Shown piece by piece: positions 19,946 to 29,294 of a stretch of 64,000 bases of DNA. The position numbers and the translations under genes are program-made. Within the stretch, counting starts at the first letter, position 1. Each line of letters begins with the position of its first letter. Under the pieces are notes generated by a model. That model was given only the letters and a program-made list of their open reading frames with translations, was not told the DNA's origin and did no database searches. Origin of the DNA: an uncultured Pelagibacteraceae bacterium (lineage in GTDB: Bacteria; Pseudomonadota; Alphaproteobacteria; Pelagibacterales; Pelagibacteraceae); NCBI GenBank assembly GCA_902608975.1, contig CACLQI010000005.1, positions 1 through 64,000 of the forward strand. Direction: 5' to 3'.

Positions 19946-19973
19946 ATCTTTGGCACAATACTGGCACACTTCT
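19946..19973 (+). repeat. GGCACA double-motif repeat, right copy
   Basis: AATCTTTGGCACA followed by ACTGGCACACTT: the partner of the repeat at 18231-18258. It lies just upstream of the HNH start codon. A further GTGCC follows at 19984-19988. Such paired motifs resemble arm-type integrase sites. Confidence 0.55.
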
Positions 19974-20000
19974 CTTTAAATTTGTGCCTTTTCAATTCAA

Positions 20001-20016
20001 ATTATTCGCGAATAAT
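20001..20016. repeat. 16-bp perfect palindrome
   Basis: ATTATTCGCGAATAAT lies 12 bp before hairpin copy 2 of the tmRNA end. It could be a protein-binding site or a remnant of the AT-rich hairpin that precedes the terminal hairpin in the tmRNA itself. Confidence 0.5.
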
Positions 20017-20028
20017 GGTACAAAGTTC

Positions 20029-20053
20029 GGGGCACCTGGCAACAGAACGCCCC
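20029..20053 (+). repeat. tmRNA 3'-terminal hairpin, copy 2
   Basis: Identical to copy 1 over the whole 25 nt (stem GGGGC/GCCCC, same 15-nt loop) but 3.75 kb downstream and without tmRNA sequence before it. Read as an attachment-site duplication. Confidence 0.7.
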
Positions 20054-20087
20054 TTACTATATAATGGATCTGTTGAAAGGAGTCGAA

Positions 20088-20135
20088 ATGGAAATCGTAA
20101 TAGTTCTTGCAGTTGCCTACTGGCTTATGAATTAA
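20088..20135 (+). CDS. Possible 15-aa hydrophobic micropeptide
   Basis: A strong ribosome site (AAAGGAG, five bases before ATG) precedes MEIVIVLAVAYWLMN and TAA. Such an SD is rare in this window. The peptide would span a membrane once. The ORF fills the 96-bp interval between hairpin copies 2 and 3. It could be a real micropeptide or a leftover gene start. The stop is followed by a GAATT/AATTC hairpin and GGGG, similar to the layout after the tmRNA tag. Confidence 0.35.
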   Translation: MEIVIVLAVAYWLMN

Positions 20136-20149
20136 AAAATTCGGGGTTT

Positions 20150-20174
20150 GAGGCACCTGGCAACAGAACGCCTC
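20150..20174 (+). repeat. tmRNA 3'-terminal hairpin, copy 3 (compensated stem)
   Basis: Stem GAGGC/GCCTC around the same 15-nt loop ACCTGGCAACAGAAC. The A and T replacements relative to copies 1 and 2 keep the pairing. The preceding CGGGGTTT also matches the tmRNA context of copy 1. It ends 14 nt before the stop codon of the next host gene. Confidence 0.7.
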
Positions 20175-20188
20175 TAGAACTTATACTT

Positions 20189-20560
20189 TTATTTTAAAAA
20201 TTTAGACAAATCAGGCTTAAAATAATTAGGTCCTTTCATAACCTTGCCAGCTTCGTTATAAATTGGTTTGCCATCTTCACCTAATTTGCTCATATTAGAT
20301 TTTTGCACTTCATCGAAACATTTATCAAGATTAACACCAAAAGCATGTCCAGCTCCATAAGTAACATATAAAATATCGGTCAAAGCATCGACCACCTCTT
20401 TTAAATCATTATTTTTCATTGCCTGTTTAAGCTCTTCCAATTCTTCATTTATTAAACTAATTCTTAAATTATTTATTTTTTCAGAACTAAAACCTGGTTT
20501 ATTTTTTACTTCTTGACCGAATGTTTTCATGAAAAGACCAACTTTTCCAAAATTTGTCAT
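20189..20560 (-). CDS. MazG-like / phosphoribosyl-ATP pyrophosphohydrolase-like protein
   Basis: A 123-aa all-alpha NTP-pyrophosphatase fold. The metal-binding EExxE motif is at residues 39-43 (NEELEELKQA) and the second helix contributes Asp58 and Asp62 (VVDALTDILYVTYGAG). Family members hydrolyse nucleoside triphosphates or act in histidine synthesis. It stands alone, divergent from fumC, so house-cleaning of nucleotides is more likely than a his role. It is probably the host gene that flanked ssrA before the island formed. Confidence 0.8.
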   Translation of the reverse strand: MTNFGKVGLFMKTFGQEVKNKPGFSSEKINNLRISLINEELEELKQAMKNNDLKEVVDALTDILYVTYGAGHAFGVNLDKCFDEVQKSNMSKLGEDGKPIYNEAGKVMKGPNYFKPDLSKFLK

Positions 20561-20626
20561 AGTGCTCCTATATGATTTTTATGAAATTTAATGTATAAGA
20601 TTTAACAGGTTGTATTCAAACAAAAT

Positions 20627-22015
20627 ATGAAATTTAGAAAAGAATTTGATAGTATTGGTAGCATCAAGGTGCCCTCTGATAAATATTGGGGAGCATCAAC
20701 ACAAAGATCAAAAAAATACTTTGATATTGGCGACTTTTTAGTAAGACCAGTTTTAATAAAATCGATCGCAATTGTTAAAAAATCAGCTGCAATTGTTAAT
20801 TATAAAAATAAAGATCTCGATAAAAAAATTTCTGGAGCAATTGTTAAAGCATCAGATGAGATAATAAAGGGAAAAATGAGCGATAACTTTCCACTAAAAA
20901 TTTGGCAAACAGGCTCTGGAACTCAAACTAATATGAATGTCAACGAAGTAATTGCAAATAGAGCAATTGAAATATTAGGAGGAAAAAAAGGTACAAAAAA
21001 ACCGGTACATCCCAATGATCATGTTAACAAATCACAATCTACCAATGATGTTTTTCCTACAGCTATGCATATTGCAATTGTATTACAGGCTAAGAATTCA
21101 TTAATTCCTTCCCTAAGTTTGTTAAATAATGAACTAAAAAAAAAAGTTAAACAGTTTAACAAGATTATAAAAATTGGAAGAACTCATCTTCAAGATGCCA
21201 CTCCATTATCACTCGGTCAGGAATTTTCTGGTTATCAATCTCAACTAGAAAAAAGTATTGATAGAATCAAAAATGCTTTAAATGAAATTTATTATTTAGC
21301 GCAAGGCGGTACAGCTGTAGGTACTGGTATAAATACAAGAAAAAATTTTGATAAACAAATTATAAATGAGATAAAAAAAATCACTAAACTGCCTTTCAAG
21401 CCTGCAAAAAACAAATTCGCAGCTCTTGCAGCTCACGATGCAATAGTGAATTTTTCTGGAACTTTGAATACAACGGCGGTTTGTTTAATGAAAATTGCTA
21501 ACGATATTAGATTTTTGGGGTCGGGTCCTAGAGCAGGATATGGAGAATTAATTTTACCAGAAAATGAACCGGGTTCATCAATTATGCCAGGGAAAGTTAA
21601 CCCAACACAATGTGAAGCGGTAACTATGGTTTGTGTTAAAGTAATTGGAAATCACAATGGAATTACCATGGCTGGATCGCACGGTCATTTTGAACTAAAT
21701 GTTTTTAAACCTTTAATTATACATAATATACTTCAATCAATTAAAATTTTGTCTGACAGCACAAAAAGTTTTTCTAAATATTGTATTTCTGGACTTAAGG
21801 CTGACAAAAATAGAATTAAAGAATTATTGAATAATTCATTAATGTTAGTAACTGCCTTATCTCCAAAAATTGGTTACGATAATGCTGCAAGGATTGCAAA
21901 AAAAGCATTAAAAAATAAAACTACATTAAAATTTGAAGCTTTAAAAACAGGTTTAATAGATGAAAAAGAGTATAATAAAATAATTAACCCGACAAAAATG
22001 ATTTATCCCAAGTAA
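20627..22015 (+). CDS. fumC: Class II fumarate hydratase
   Basis: A 462-aa TCA-cycle enzyme, fumarate to malate, without an iron-sulfur cluster. The superfamily signature [15 protein letters not shown] is intact, as are [14 protein letters not shown] near residue 100, [14 protein letters not shown] and the [10 protein letters not shown] block. Length is typical. It converges on the AsmA-like gene with a 13-nt overlap. Confidence 0.97.
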   Translation: MKFRKEFDSIGSIKVPSDKYWGASTQRSKKYFDIGDFLVRPVLIKSIAIVKKSAAIVNYKNKDLDKKISGAIVKASDEIIKGKMSDNFPLKIWQTGSGTQTNMNVNEVIANRAIEILGGKKGTKKPVHPNDHVNKSQSTNDVFPTAMHIAIVLQAKNSLIPSLSLLNNELKKKVKQFNKIIKIGRTHLQDATPLSLGQEFSGYQSQLEKSIDRIKNALNEIYYLAQGGTAVGTGINTRKNFDKQIINEIKKITKLPFKPAKNKFAALAAHDAIVNFSGTLNTTAVCLMKIANDIRFLGSGPRAGYGELILPENEPGSSIMPGKVNPTQCEAVTMVCVKVIGNHNGITMAGSHGHFELNVFKPLIIHNILQSIKILSDSTKSFSKYCISGLKADKNRIKELLNNSLMLVTALSPKIGYDNAARIAKKALKNKTTLKFEALKTGLIDEKEYNKIINPTKMIYPK

Positions 22016-23520
22016 TGAAAAGTGAAAAGTTTATTTACAAAATTTTTAAAATCTATCCAACTATCAATTTTATTATTTTCATTATTGTAGGAATTTAAAA
22101 AATCTAGTAGATCATCTTCAGACTTAACTTTTCCTGGTTCAAACATTAAATTATTTATTTCAAATGTATTTTTAGTTAAATTAATTTCAACATCAAAATA
22201 AAAGTTATTTATTTTTTTTCTTTCATTTTTTGAAATTTGAAATAATCTATAAAATTCATTTTCTGACTTAATTGTAAATTTAAAATTACCATTAAATACT
22301 AAATCATCTTTAAAATTTTCTATAGAACTATTAATTAAATTTAAAGTTCCTACTTTTCCTTCAAAAACTGTATTATTAAAATTAATAAAACCATTATTTA
22401 AGTTGACTAGCATTTTTGAATTATTAAACAGTCTATTTTTTTTTAGTTTGTTGACATTGAGTGTTATTTGAGAACTAAGATTTTCATTATATAAATGTCT
22501 TAATTCAAATAAATTTTGTAGTAGATTGTTATAAAAAATATCTCTTTTAAAATTTAGTTTTTCTAAATCAATATCCATAATTAAATTAAACGGATTTAAA
22601 TCAATTTTACCATCATAGGTTAAGATACTTTTTTTTGTTTTTGGATTTTGAGCAGAACTTATTTTTATCCAGTCTTTATTAACTAAAATATCTGATTCAA
22701 TTTCCAGACTTCTAAAAAAAATAAAATTTTTGATCAATAAATCAGAATTTTTTATTTTTGATTGATTTTCTAATTTTAAGTTTAATTTATTAATCTTTAG
22801 CAATGTTGAACTTAAATTATTTTTAAAATTTTTATTCCAATTTAAGGAATATGGCATTGCAAAAATTTCTCCTTTAGAAGCAATTAAATTTTTAAGATTT
22901 TTCACGTCAAAAAATAAACTAAATTTTAAAACAGGAAATATAGCAATTACATTTTTATTCTTATCTATATAAAAAAAATTGCTATTAGTTATGGCAATTT
23001 TTTTAGTTGAAAATCTTTTTTCTACAAATTTTTTAAAATAACCCAAATCTTCTTGCTGAATTGAAAAATTTGCTTCGTCAAAAAGAATTTTTTTTATTTC
23101 TAGATTATTAATTTTAAATAAGTTTTTTTGACTGATAAATATTTTCAATTTTTTTATTTGAGCGAGTTCTTTTGGTTCTTGTAAATTATTTGTATAAAAT
23201 TTTACATTTTTAACTATTATATGTGGTTGAGGTAAAATGTTATAATTTAGATCTGGGGATAAGCTTAAATTAATATTATATTCTTCATTAATCATATTAT
23301 TTAATTTAGTTTGAATGATTCCTTTGTCATACAAGCTAGGAATGGATAGATAAAATAAATAAAGAAACAATATTGTTATTAAAAAGATTAAATACTTGTT
23401 AAAACTACTAATATTTTTATATTTAGTATTTATAATCTTAATGAAATCATTTATTTTATTAAAAAGAGAGACAAAAAAATTGTTAATTTTTGCTATTTTT
23501 TTAAAAAGAATATTTTTCAT
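22003..23520 (-). CDS. AsmA-like envelope protein
   Basis: 505 aa with an N-terminal cytoplasmic segment, one membrane helix (about residues 42-62) and a long, mostly beta-strand periplasmic part. The start of that part ([35 protein letters not shown]) matches the AsmA N-terminal layout. AsmA-like proteins are thought to bridge inner and outer membranes for lipid transport or to influence outer-membrane assembly. Composition is extremely Asn/Lys/Ile-rich. It is divergent from uvrD. Confidence 0.7.
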   Translation of the reverse strand: MKNILFKKIAKINNFFVSLFNKINDFIKIINTKYKNISSFNKYLIFLITILFLYLFYLSIPSLYDKGIIQTKLNNMINEEYNINLSLSPDLNYNILPQPHIIVKNVKFYTNNLQEPKELAQIKKLKIFISQKNLFKINNLEIKKILFDEANFSIQQEDLGYFKKFVEKRFSTKKIAITNSNFFYIDKNKNVIAIFPVLKFSLFFDVKNLKNLIASKGEIFAMPYSLNWNKNFKNNLSSTLLKINKLNLKLENQSKIKNSDLLIKNFIFFRSLEIESDILVNKDWIKISSAQNPKTKKSILTYDGKIDLNPFNLIMDIDLEKLNFKRDIFYNNLLQNLFELRHLYNENLSSQITLNVNKLKKNRLFNNSKMLVNLNNGFINFNNTVFEGKVGTLNLINSSIENFKDDLVFNGNFKFTIKSENEFYRLFQISKNERKKINNFYFDVEINLTKNTFEINNLMFEPGKVKSEDDLLDFLNSYNNENNKIDSWIDFKNFVNKLFTFHYLG

Positions 23521-23554
23521 GAAAATTTAATTGATTTATAATGATAATTTATAA

Positions 23555-25597
23555 ATGATAAACTCTGAATATTTAAAAAAATTAAATAAAGCTCAAAAAG
23601 AGGCAGTTTTGCACTTGGATGGGCCTTTGCTGATTGTTGCTGGAGCTGGTTCTGGGAAAACCAAAGTATTAACTTCAAGAATTGCACATATTATTAAAGA
23701 AAAAAAAGCTTTCCCCAATCAAATACTAGCAGTAACTTTTACTAATAAAGCGGCAAGTGAGATGCGAAGTAGAGTTAGTTCAATTTTAAGCAAAGATGCA
23801 GTTGGGCTATCTTGGCTAGGAACATTCCATTCAATTAGTGCCAAATTATTAAGAAAGCACGCCCAAGCCGCTGGTTTAAATTCTAACTTTTCAATAATAG
23901 ACCAGAATGACCAAATAAGATTAATTAAAAATATTTGTAAAACAGAAAATATAGACACAAAAAAAATTTCACCTAATTTTATTCTGGCAATTATAGATAA
24001 GTGGAAGAATAAAGGATGGTATCCTGAAGATGTAATTATAAAAAAAAAAGATATTTTAGAAAAAGGGTTTTTAAAAATTTATAAGATTTATCAATCTAAA
24101 CTATTAGATCTGAATGTATGTGATTTTGGTGATTTAATTTTACATTGTGTTAAAATCTTTGAAAAAAATAAAGATATAGCCGAATTATATTCCAAAAATT
24201 TTAAATATATACTAGTAGATGAATACCAAGATACAAATCACATACAAAGTAGATGGCTCAATTTTTTAGCATATTACCATAAAAACTTATGTTGTGTTGG
24301 TGATGATGATCAATCAATTTATAGTTGGCGTGGTGCAGAAATTAAAAATTTTTTAGAATTTGATAAAATTTATGAAAATACAAAAGTTATAAGATTAGAG
24401 GAAAATTATCGTTCTACTCAAAATATTTTAACAGTTGCTTCAAAATTAATTGAAAATAATAAGAATAGAGTAGGAAAAAATTTATATACTAATAGTAACG
24501 ATGGGGAATTAGTTTCGCTTGAATGTTTTAGAAATGGAAAAGATGAAGCAATTGGAGTTGGTGACAGAATTGAAAAACTCAAAAATAAAATTTCCTTAAA
24601 TAGCATTTCAGTTTTGGTCAGAGCTATATTTCAAACTAGAGAATTTGAAGAGAGATTTCTTAAAATTGGTTTACCTTATAGAATTATAGGAGGTATAAAA
24701 TTTTATGAAAGAGCCGAAATAAAAGATTGTATTTCCTATCTTAGATTAATTTATCAAAGTAAAGATGACTTAGCTTTTGAGCGTATTGTGAATACACCGA
24801 AAAGGTCAATTGGAGACACTACAATTAAGCAAATTAATGAATATCGAGCAAAAAATTTATTAAGTCTTGAATCTGCATCAAAAAAATTAATTGAATTAAA
24901 TTTAATAAAACCAAAAACAAAAATTGGACTTAACTCTTTTCTCAATATGATAACCAAATGGAGAGATGACTTAACAATAAAAAAAATGAATCATGTAAAA
25001 TTAATGCAAACAATACTTGATGAGTCAGGGTACTCCTCAATGTTGAAAAATAAAAAAGATTTGGAAAATGAAAATAGAATAGAGAATATTAAAGAACTTT
25101 TGAATGCTATGAAAGAATTTGATAACTTGGAAAGTTTTCTTGAACATGTTTCTTTGGCAACTTCTATTGACCAAAAATGGGATGGAGAAAAAGTAAATTT
25201 AATGACAATGCACGGATCAAAAGGTTTAGAATTTGATGTTGTTTTTTTACCTGGATGGGAAGAAGGTTTATTTCCTCACCAAAAATCTATTGATGAAAAA
25301 GGACAGAACGGCCTTGAAGAAGAAAGACGACTAGCTTATGTAGGCATAACAAGGGCAAAAAAAATTGCAATAATTTCATTTTCAATGAATAGATTTTATC
25401 AGGGTGACTGGATTGATAGTATGGCATCGAGATTTTTGGATGAGCTACCTGAAAAAAATTTAGAAAAAAATAACTACTTTGATGAAGATCAAATTAATAA
25501 TGATGTAGAATTCGATTTTAACCAGGACCTTGAGACAAATAAACCAATTAGAAGTCCAGGCTGGATAAGATATCAAAAAAAATTAAATGATAAATAA
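23555..25597 (+). CDS. uvrD: UvrD/PcrA-type superfamily 1 DNA helicase
   Basis: A 680-aa 3'-5' helicase of nucleotide-excision and mismatch repair. Motifs in order: LNKAQKEAVLHLDGPLLIVA (Q-motif), GAGSGKT (Walker A, about residues 31-37), FTNKAA (Ia), VDEYQDTN (II), GDDDQSIYSWRGA (III), NYRST (IV), TMHGSKGLEFD (V), and ITRAKK (VI). The C-terminus is somewhat shorter than in E. coli UvrD. It overlaps pepP by 11 nt. Confidence 0.95.
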   Translation: MINSEYLKKLNKAQKEAVLHLDGPLLIVAGAGSGKTKVLTSRIAHIIKEKKAFPNQILAVTFTNKAASEMRSRVSSILSKDAVGLSWLGTFHSISAKLLRKHAQAAGLNSNFSIIDQNDQIRLIKNICKTENIDTKKISPNFILAIIDKWKNKGWYPEDVIIKKKDILEKGFLKIYKIYQSKLLDLNVCDFGDLILHCVKIFEKNKDIAELYSKNFKYILVDEYQDTNHIQSRWLNFLAYYHKNLCCVGDDDQSIYSWRGAEIKNFLEFDKIYENTKVIRLEENYRSTQNILTVASKLIENNKNRVGKNLYTNSNDGELVSLECFRNGKDEAIGVGDRIEKLKNKISLNSISVLVRAIFQTREFEERFLKIGLPYRIIGGIKFYERAEIKDCISYLRLIYQSKDDLAFERIVNTPKRSIGDTTIKQINEYRAKNLLSLESASKKLIELNLIKPKTKIGLNSFLNMITKWRDDLTIKKMNHVKLMQTILDESGYSSMLKNKKDLENENRIENIKELLNAMKEFDNLESFLEHVSLATSIDQKWDGEKVNLMTMHGSKGLEFDVVFLPGWEEGLFPHQKSIDEKGQNGLEEERRLAYVGITRAKKIAIISFSMNRFYQGDWIDSMASRFLDELPEKNLEKNNYFDEDQINNDVEFDFNQDLETNKPIRSPGWIRYQKKLNDK

Positions 25598-27278
25598 AAT
25601 TAAAAACTTAATTAATTTAAATAACTTAAATGGATACGTTGTTCCAAAAAATGATGAATTTTTTACTGAATATTCAAAAACAAATAAACTTCAAATAGTT
25701 GCAAATTTTACAGGTTCAGCGGGGTTTATATTAATTTTAAAAAGCAGCAACCACCTGTTTGTAGATGGTAGATACACAATACAAGCAAAGCAGCAATCTG
25801 GTAAGAAATTTACAATTCATGAAATACCTTATGTGTGGCCTAAAAATATCTTAAATAAATATAAGTTTTTTAATATTGGATTTGATCCTAAAATTTTTAC
25901 AAAGGATACTTTAAAACTATATTTCAATGATACATGTAATCTTATTCCTATAAATAAAGATTTGTTTGTAAATAAAATTGAAAAAGTAAATAAAAACAAT
26001 TTAGTTTATTCAATTGATAGTTTGGTAGCAGGAGAAAGCATAAAAAGTAAAATTAAAAGATTAAAGAAAATTATTAAAAATGAAAAAATAGATAATTTAT
26101 TCATAAGTTCAGTTGAAAATGTTTGTTGGTTGTTAAATATTAGAGGAAAAGATCTCCCAAATTCACCTGTAGCTAATTTTCAAGCAATAATAACAAAGAA
26201 AAAAGAAATTATTATATTTGGAAATATCAAAAAACTTAAAAATATAAGAAAGAAATTTATAAAAGAAAAAATAAGTTTTTTTGAAAATTATAAGTTTTTC
26301 GAAATATTAAATTCTTTAAAAGGTAAAAATTTTTGTATAGATGGTAAAACTTGCTCAGTATTTAACGAAAATCTAATAAATTCAAAATTCTTTATTAAAA
26401 AAAGAACTGATCCAATTTATGATCTTAAATCAATTAAAAATAAAATTGAAATTAAAAATATGATCAATGCACATATTGAAGACGGAGTAGCTCTTACTAA
26501 ATTTTTATATTGGATTAAACACTCAAATATTAAGAATTTAGATGAGATTAAAGTTGAAAAAAAATTAGAAAATTTTAGAAGACAAAGTAAGAATTTTCTT
26601 TATCCCAGCTTTAATACCATCGCTGGCTCAGGACCAAATGGAGCAATCATTCATTATAGATCTAATAAAAAGTCTAATCGTAAATTAAATAGAAATCATT
26701 TACTTTTAGTTGATTCAGGTGGTCAATATAGGTGGGGAACAACAGATGTAACTCGAACCATATCTTTTAACAATCCAAATAAAAAAATAAAAGAATTATA
26801 TACTAGAGTTTTAAAAGGGCATATTGCAGTTGCGATTTCTCAAATTGAAAAAATAAAGAATGGAAATAATTTAGATAAACTTGCAAGAAAAAGTCTTCAT
26901 TCAAAAAAACTAGATTATAAACATGGTACAGGACATGGGGTTGGTTTTTTTATGAATGTCCATGAGGGTCCACAAAGTATTTCTAAAAATAATTTTGTTA
27001 AACTTAAAAAAGGTATGATTGTTAGTAATGAGCCAGGATACTACTTAGAAAATAAATTTGGAATTAGAATAGAGAATCTTGTTTATATAGATGGAAGTAA
27101 AAATAATCTTTTTTTAAAAAACTTAACCTACGCACCTCTTGAAAAAGATTTAATTGAAGAAACTCTACTTTCAAAAAATGAAAAAGATTATATTCTTAAA
27201 TATCACTTAGAAACTTACTCAAAAATTTCGCCATATCTAAAAGAAAAAGAGAGAAAATGGCTTGCAAGATTAATTTAA
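25587..27278 (+). CDS. pepP: Xaa-Pro aminopeptidase (M24B)
   Basis: A 563-aa dimetal peptidase that removes N-terminal residues preceding proline. It has creatinase-like N-terminal domains (about 1-300) and a C-terminal pita-bread domain. Metal ligands are visible: Asp in LLVDSGGQY, Asp in GTTDVTRTI, His in HGTGHGVGFFMNVHEGP, Glu in NEPGYYLENKFGIRIEN. The length of about 560-600 aa with an extra middle domain matches the eukaryotic-like APP1 type found in alphaproteobacteria. Confidence 0.93.
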   Translation: MINKIKNLINLNNLNGYVVPKNDEFFTEYSKTNKLQIVANFTGSAGFILILKSSNHLFVDGRYTIQAKQQSGKKFTIHEIPYVWPKNILNKYKFFNIGFDPKIFTKDTLKLYFNDTCNLIPINKDLFVNKIEKVNKNNLVYSIDSLVAGESIKSKIKRLKKIIKNEKIDNLFISSVENVCWLLNIRGKDLPNSPVANFQAIITKKKEIIIFGNIKKLKNIRKKFIKEKISFFENYKFFEILNSLKGKNFCIDGKTCSVFNENLINSKFFIKKRTDPIYDLKSIKNKIEIKNMINAHIEDGVALTKFLYWIKHSNIKNLDEIKVEKKLENFRRQSKNFLYPSFNTIAGSGPNGAIIHYRSNKKSNRKLNRNHLLLVDSGGQYRWGTTDVTRTISFNNPNKKIKELYTRVLKGHIAVAISQIEKIKNGNNLDKLARKSLHSKKLDYKHGTGHGVGFFMNVHEGPQSISKNNFVKLKKGMIVSNEPGYYLENKFGIRIENLVYIDGSKNNLFLKNLTYAPLEKDLIEETLLSKNEKDYILKYHLETYSKISPYLKEKERKWLARLI

Positions 27279-29291
27279 CAAATCAGTCCATTCTTTTTGT
27301 GAAATAATTTTAATACCCAAATTTTTTGCTTGATCAATTTTTCTATTGGTAGGTTTTTCACCTATTACCAAATAATCTAATTTCTTTATTACACTACTAA
27401 CGATATTTCCAGAATTTTTCTCAACTAAACTTTTTGCCTCTGCTCTACTTATATTTTGTAATTTTCCAGTAAACATGAAAGTTTTATTTTTTAATAACCC
27501 GGATTGACTTATTTGAACAGCGTCGGTTATTTCTAAAATTTTTTTTAATTCAAATAAAAATTCTTGGTTAGTTTTATTTAAAAAAAAATTTATAATTGAA
27601 TTAATTTGAGTATCTCCAATTCCATCAATATTTTTTAGTTCATTTGCATCTTTTTTTAAAGACAGTTTAAAAAAATTATTTGCTGATTTTAGGTGCCTTG
27701 CTAAAAGCTTTGCATTTTCTTGCCCTATATGCCTTATACCTAAAGAATAAATAAACTTATCTAATGGGATCTTTTTTTTACTTTCTATCGCATATTTTAA
27801 ATTGGAAGTTGATAAATTTCCCCATCCATCTAAATATCTTATTTTTTCATAATCTAATTTAAAAATGTCCTGTGGAAATTTTATTAATTTAAGCATCCAA
27901 AAATTTTCAACTATTTTTTTTCCAAATCCATCAATATTAAATGCTTCTTTTGAAACAAAATGTTTAATTTTCTCCTTTGCAATTTGATCACATTCAAAAC
28001 CTTCGCTAGAACATCTTCGTACCGCATCATTTTTTTTTGTAATTTCATTAAAATCTTTAACAGTTGTAGAGCCACAAGAAGGACATTTAGTTGGAAAAAT
28101 AAATTTTTTTGAATTTTTTTTTCTTTTTTGTAAATTGATTGAAACTACATGGGGTATTACATCGCCTGCTCTTTCAACAGTTACGGTATCACCAACTCGA
28201 ATATCTTTTCTATTAATTTCATCTTCGTTATGAAGAGTTGCGTTTGAGACCATAACTCCACCAATGTTCACTGGTTTAATTTTAGCCACAGGTGTTAATG
28301 CTCCTGTCCTACCTACTTGGATTTCTATATTTACAATTTCTGAGATTGAACTATTAGCAGAAAATTTATGTGCAACAGCCCATCTTGGTGCGTTTGTTAC
28401 ATATCCAAGTCTTTTTTGTAAATCAAAGTCATTTACTTTATATACGATTCCATCAACGTCGAATTTCATCTCTTTTCTTTTTTTTTCTAAATATTCATGA
28501 TTTAAAATTAAATTTTTTATACCTGTTATATTTTTATTATATTCGTTTGTTTTAAAACCCCATATTTTTAAATTTTTTAAGAAATTAGATTGTGATTTTA
28601 TATTCATACCTTTTGCAGACCCAAATGTATAAGCAATAAATTTTAATGGAATCTTACTTGTTGCGGCTGGATCTTTTTGTCTTAAACTTCCAGAAGCAGC
28701 ATTTCTTGGATTGGCAAATTTTTGACTTATTTTTTTAAAATCATTGTTTTGAATATAAACTTCTCCCCTTATATCAATTTCAATGGGAAATTTTTCTATA
28801 TTAATAACTTTTGGTATATCCTTAATAGTCTTTAAATTTTCTGTTATATCTTCACCTTCTTTTCCATCGCCTCTTGATAAACCTTGAACAAATTTTCCAT
28901 TTTTATAAGTTAACGAAGCTGAAATCCCATCTATTTTTGGTTCAGCACTATATTCTATTTTAATATTTTCCTTTAAACTTAAAAAATTACGTATTTTTTT
29001 TTCAAAGTTTTTTAAATCATCTTCATTAAAAGCATTTGATAACGATAACATTTGAATTTTATGTTTTATTTTTTTAAAATTTTTTGATGGAGTAAAACCT
29101 ACAGATTTTAATGGAGAATTATCAGAATTTAAAAATTTGTATTTTTTTTCAAGTACAATTATTTCTCTTTTTAAGGCGTCAAATTCGCTATCAGTTACTA
29201 AGGGATCGCTATCGTCGTAGTAAAATTTGTTATATTTCTGAAAAAGTTTAATTTTTTTTAAATATTCTTTCTCGATTTTTGAATTTTTCAT
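27270..29291 (-). CDS. ligA: NAD-dependent DNA ligase
   Basis: A 673-aa replicative ligase. Domains in order: Ia, adenylation domain with active-site Lys in EPKIDGISASL (about residue 116), OB fold, four-Cys zinc finger (CPSC...RRC...FEC, about 405-435), helix-hairpin-helix repeats (about 450-580), and a BRCT domain (about 595-673). All key parts are present. It converges on pepP with 9 nt overlap and lies 3 nt behind bamD. Confidence 0.97.
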   Translation of the reverse strand: MKNSKIEKEYLKKIKLFQKYNKFYYDDSDPLVTDSEFDALKREIIVLEKKYKFLNSDNSPLKSVGFTPSKNFKKIKHKIQMLSLSNAFNEDDLKNFEKKIRNFLSLKENIKIEYSAEPKIDGISASLTYKNGKFVQGLSRGDGKEGEDITENLKTIKDIPKVINIEKFPIEIDIRGEVYIQNNDFKKISQKFANPRNAASGSLRQKDPAATSKIPLKFIAYTFGSAKGMNIKSQSNFLKNLKIWGFKTNEYNKNITGIKNLILNHEYLEKKRKEMKFDVDGIVYKVNDFDLQKRLGYVTNAPRWAVAHKFSANSSISEIVNIEIQVGRTGALTPVAKIKPVNIGGVMVSNATLHNEDEINRKDIRVGDTVTVERAGDVIPHVVSINLQKRKKNSKKFIFPTKCPSCGSTTVKDFNEITKKNDAVRRCSSEGFECDQIAKEKIKHFVSKEAFNIDGFGKKIVENFWMLKLIKFPQDIFKLDYEKIRYLDGWGNLSTSNLKYAIESKKKIPLDKFIYSLGIRHIGQENAKLLARHLKSANNFFKLSLKKDANELKNIDGIGDTQINSIINFFLNKTNQEFLFELKKILEITDAVQISQSGLLKNKTFMFTGKLQNISRAEAKSLVEKNSGNIVSSVIKKLDYLVIGEKPTNRKIDQAKNLGIKIISQKEWTDLLN

Positions 29292-29294
29292 CTC

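Noticed and set aside
16280-20174. CRISPR array
   Set aside because: The repeated hairpins are kilobases apart, have no regular spacers and match the tmRNA end.
19018-20188. Complete prophage or plasmid-type element
   Set aside because: No integrase, capsid, terminase, portal or replication genes are present anywhere in 16.3-20.2 kb.
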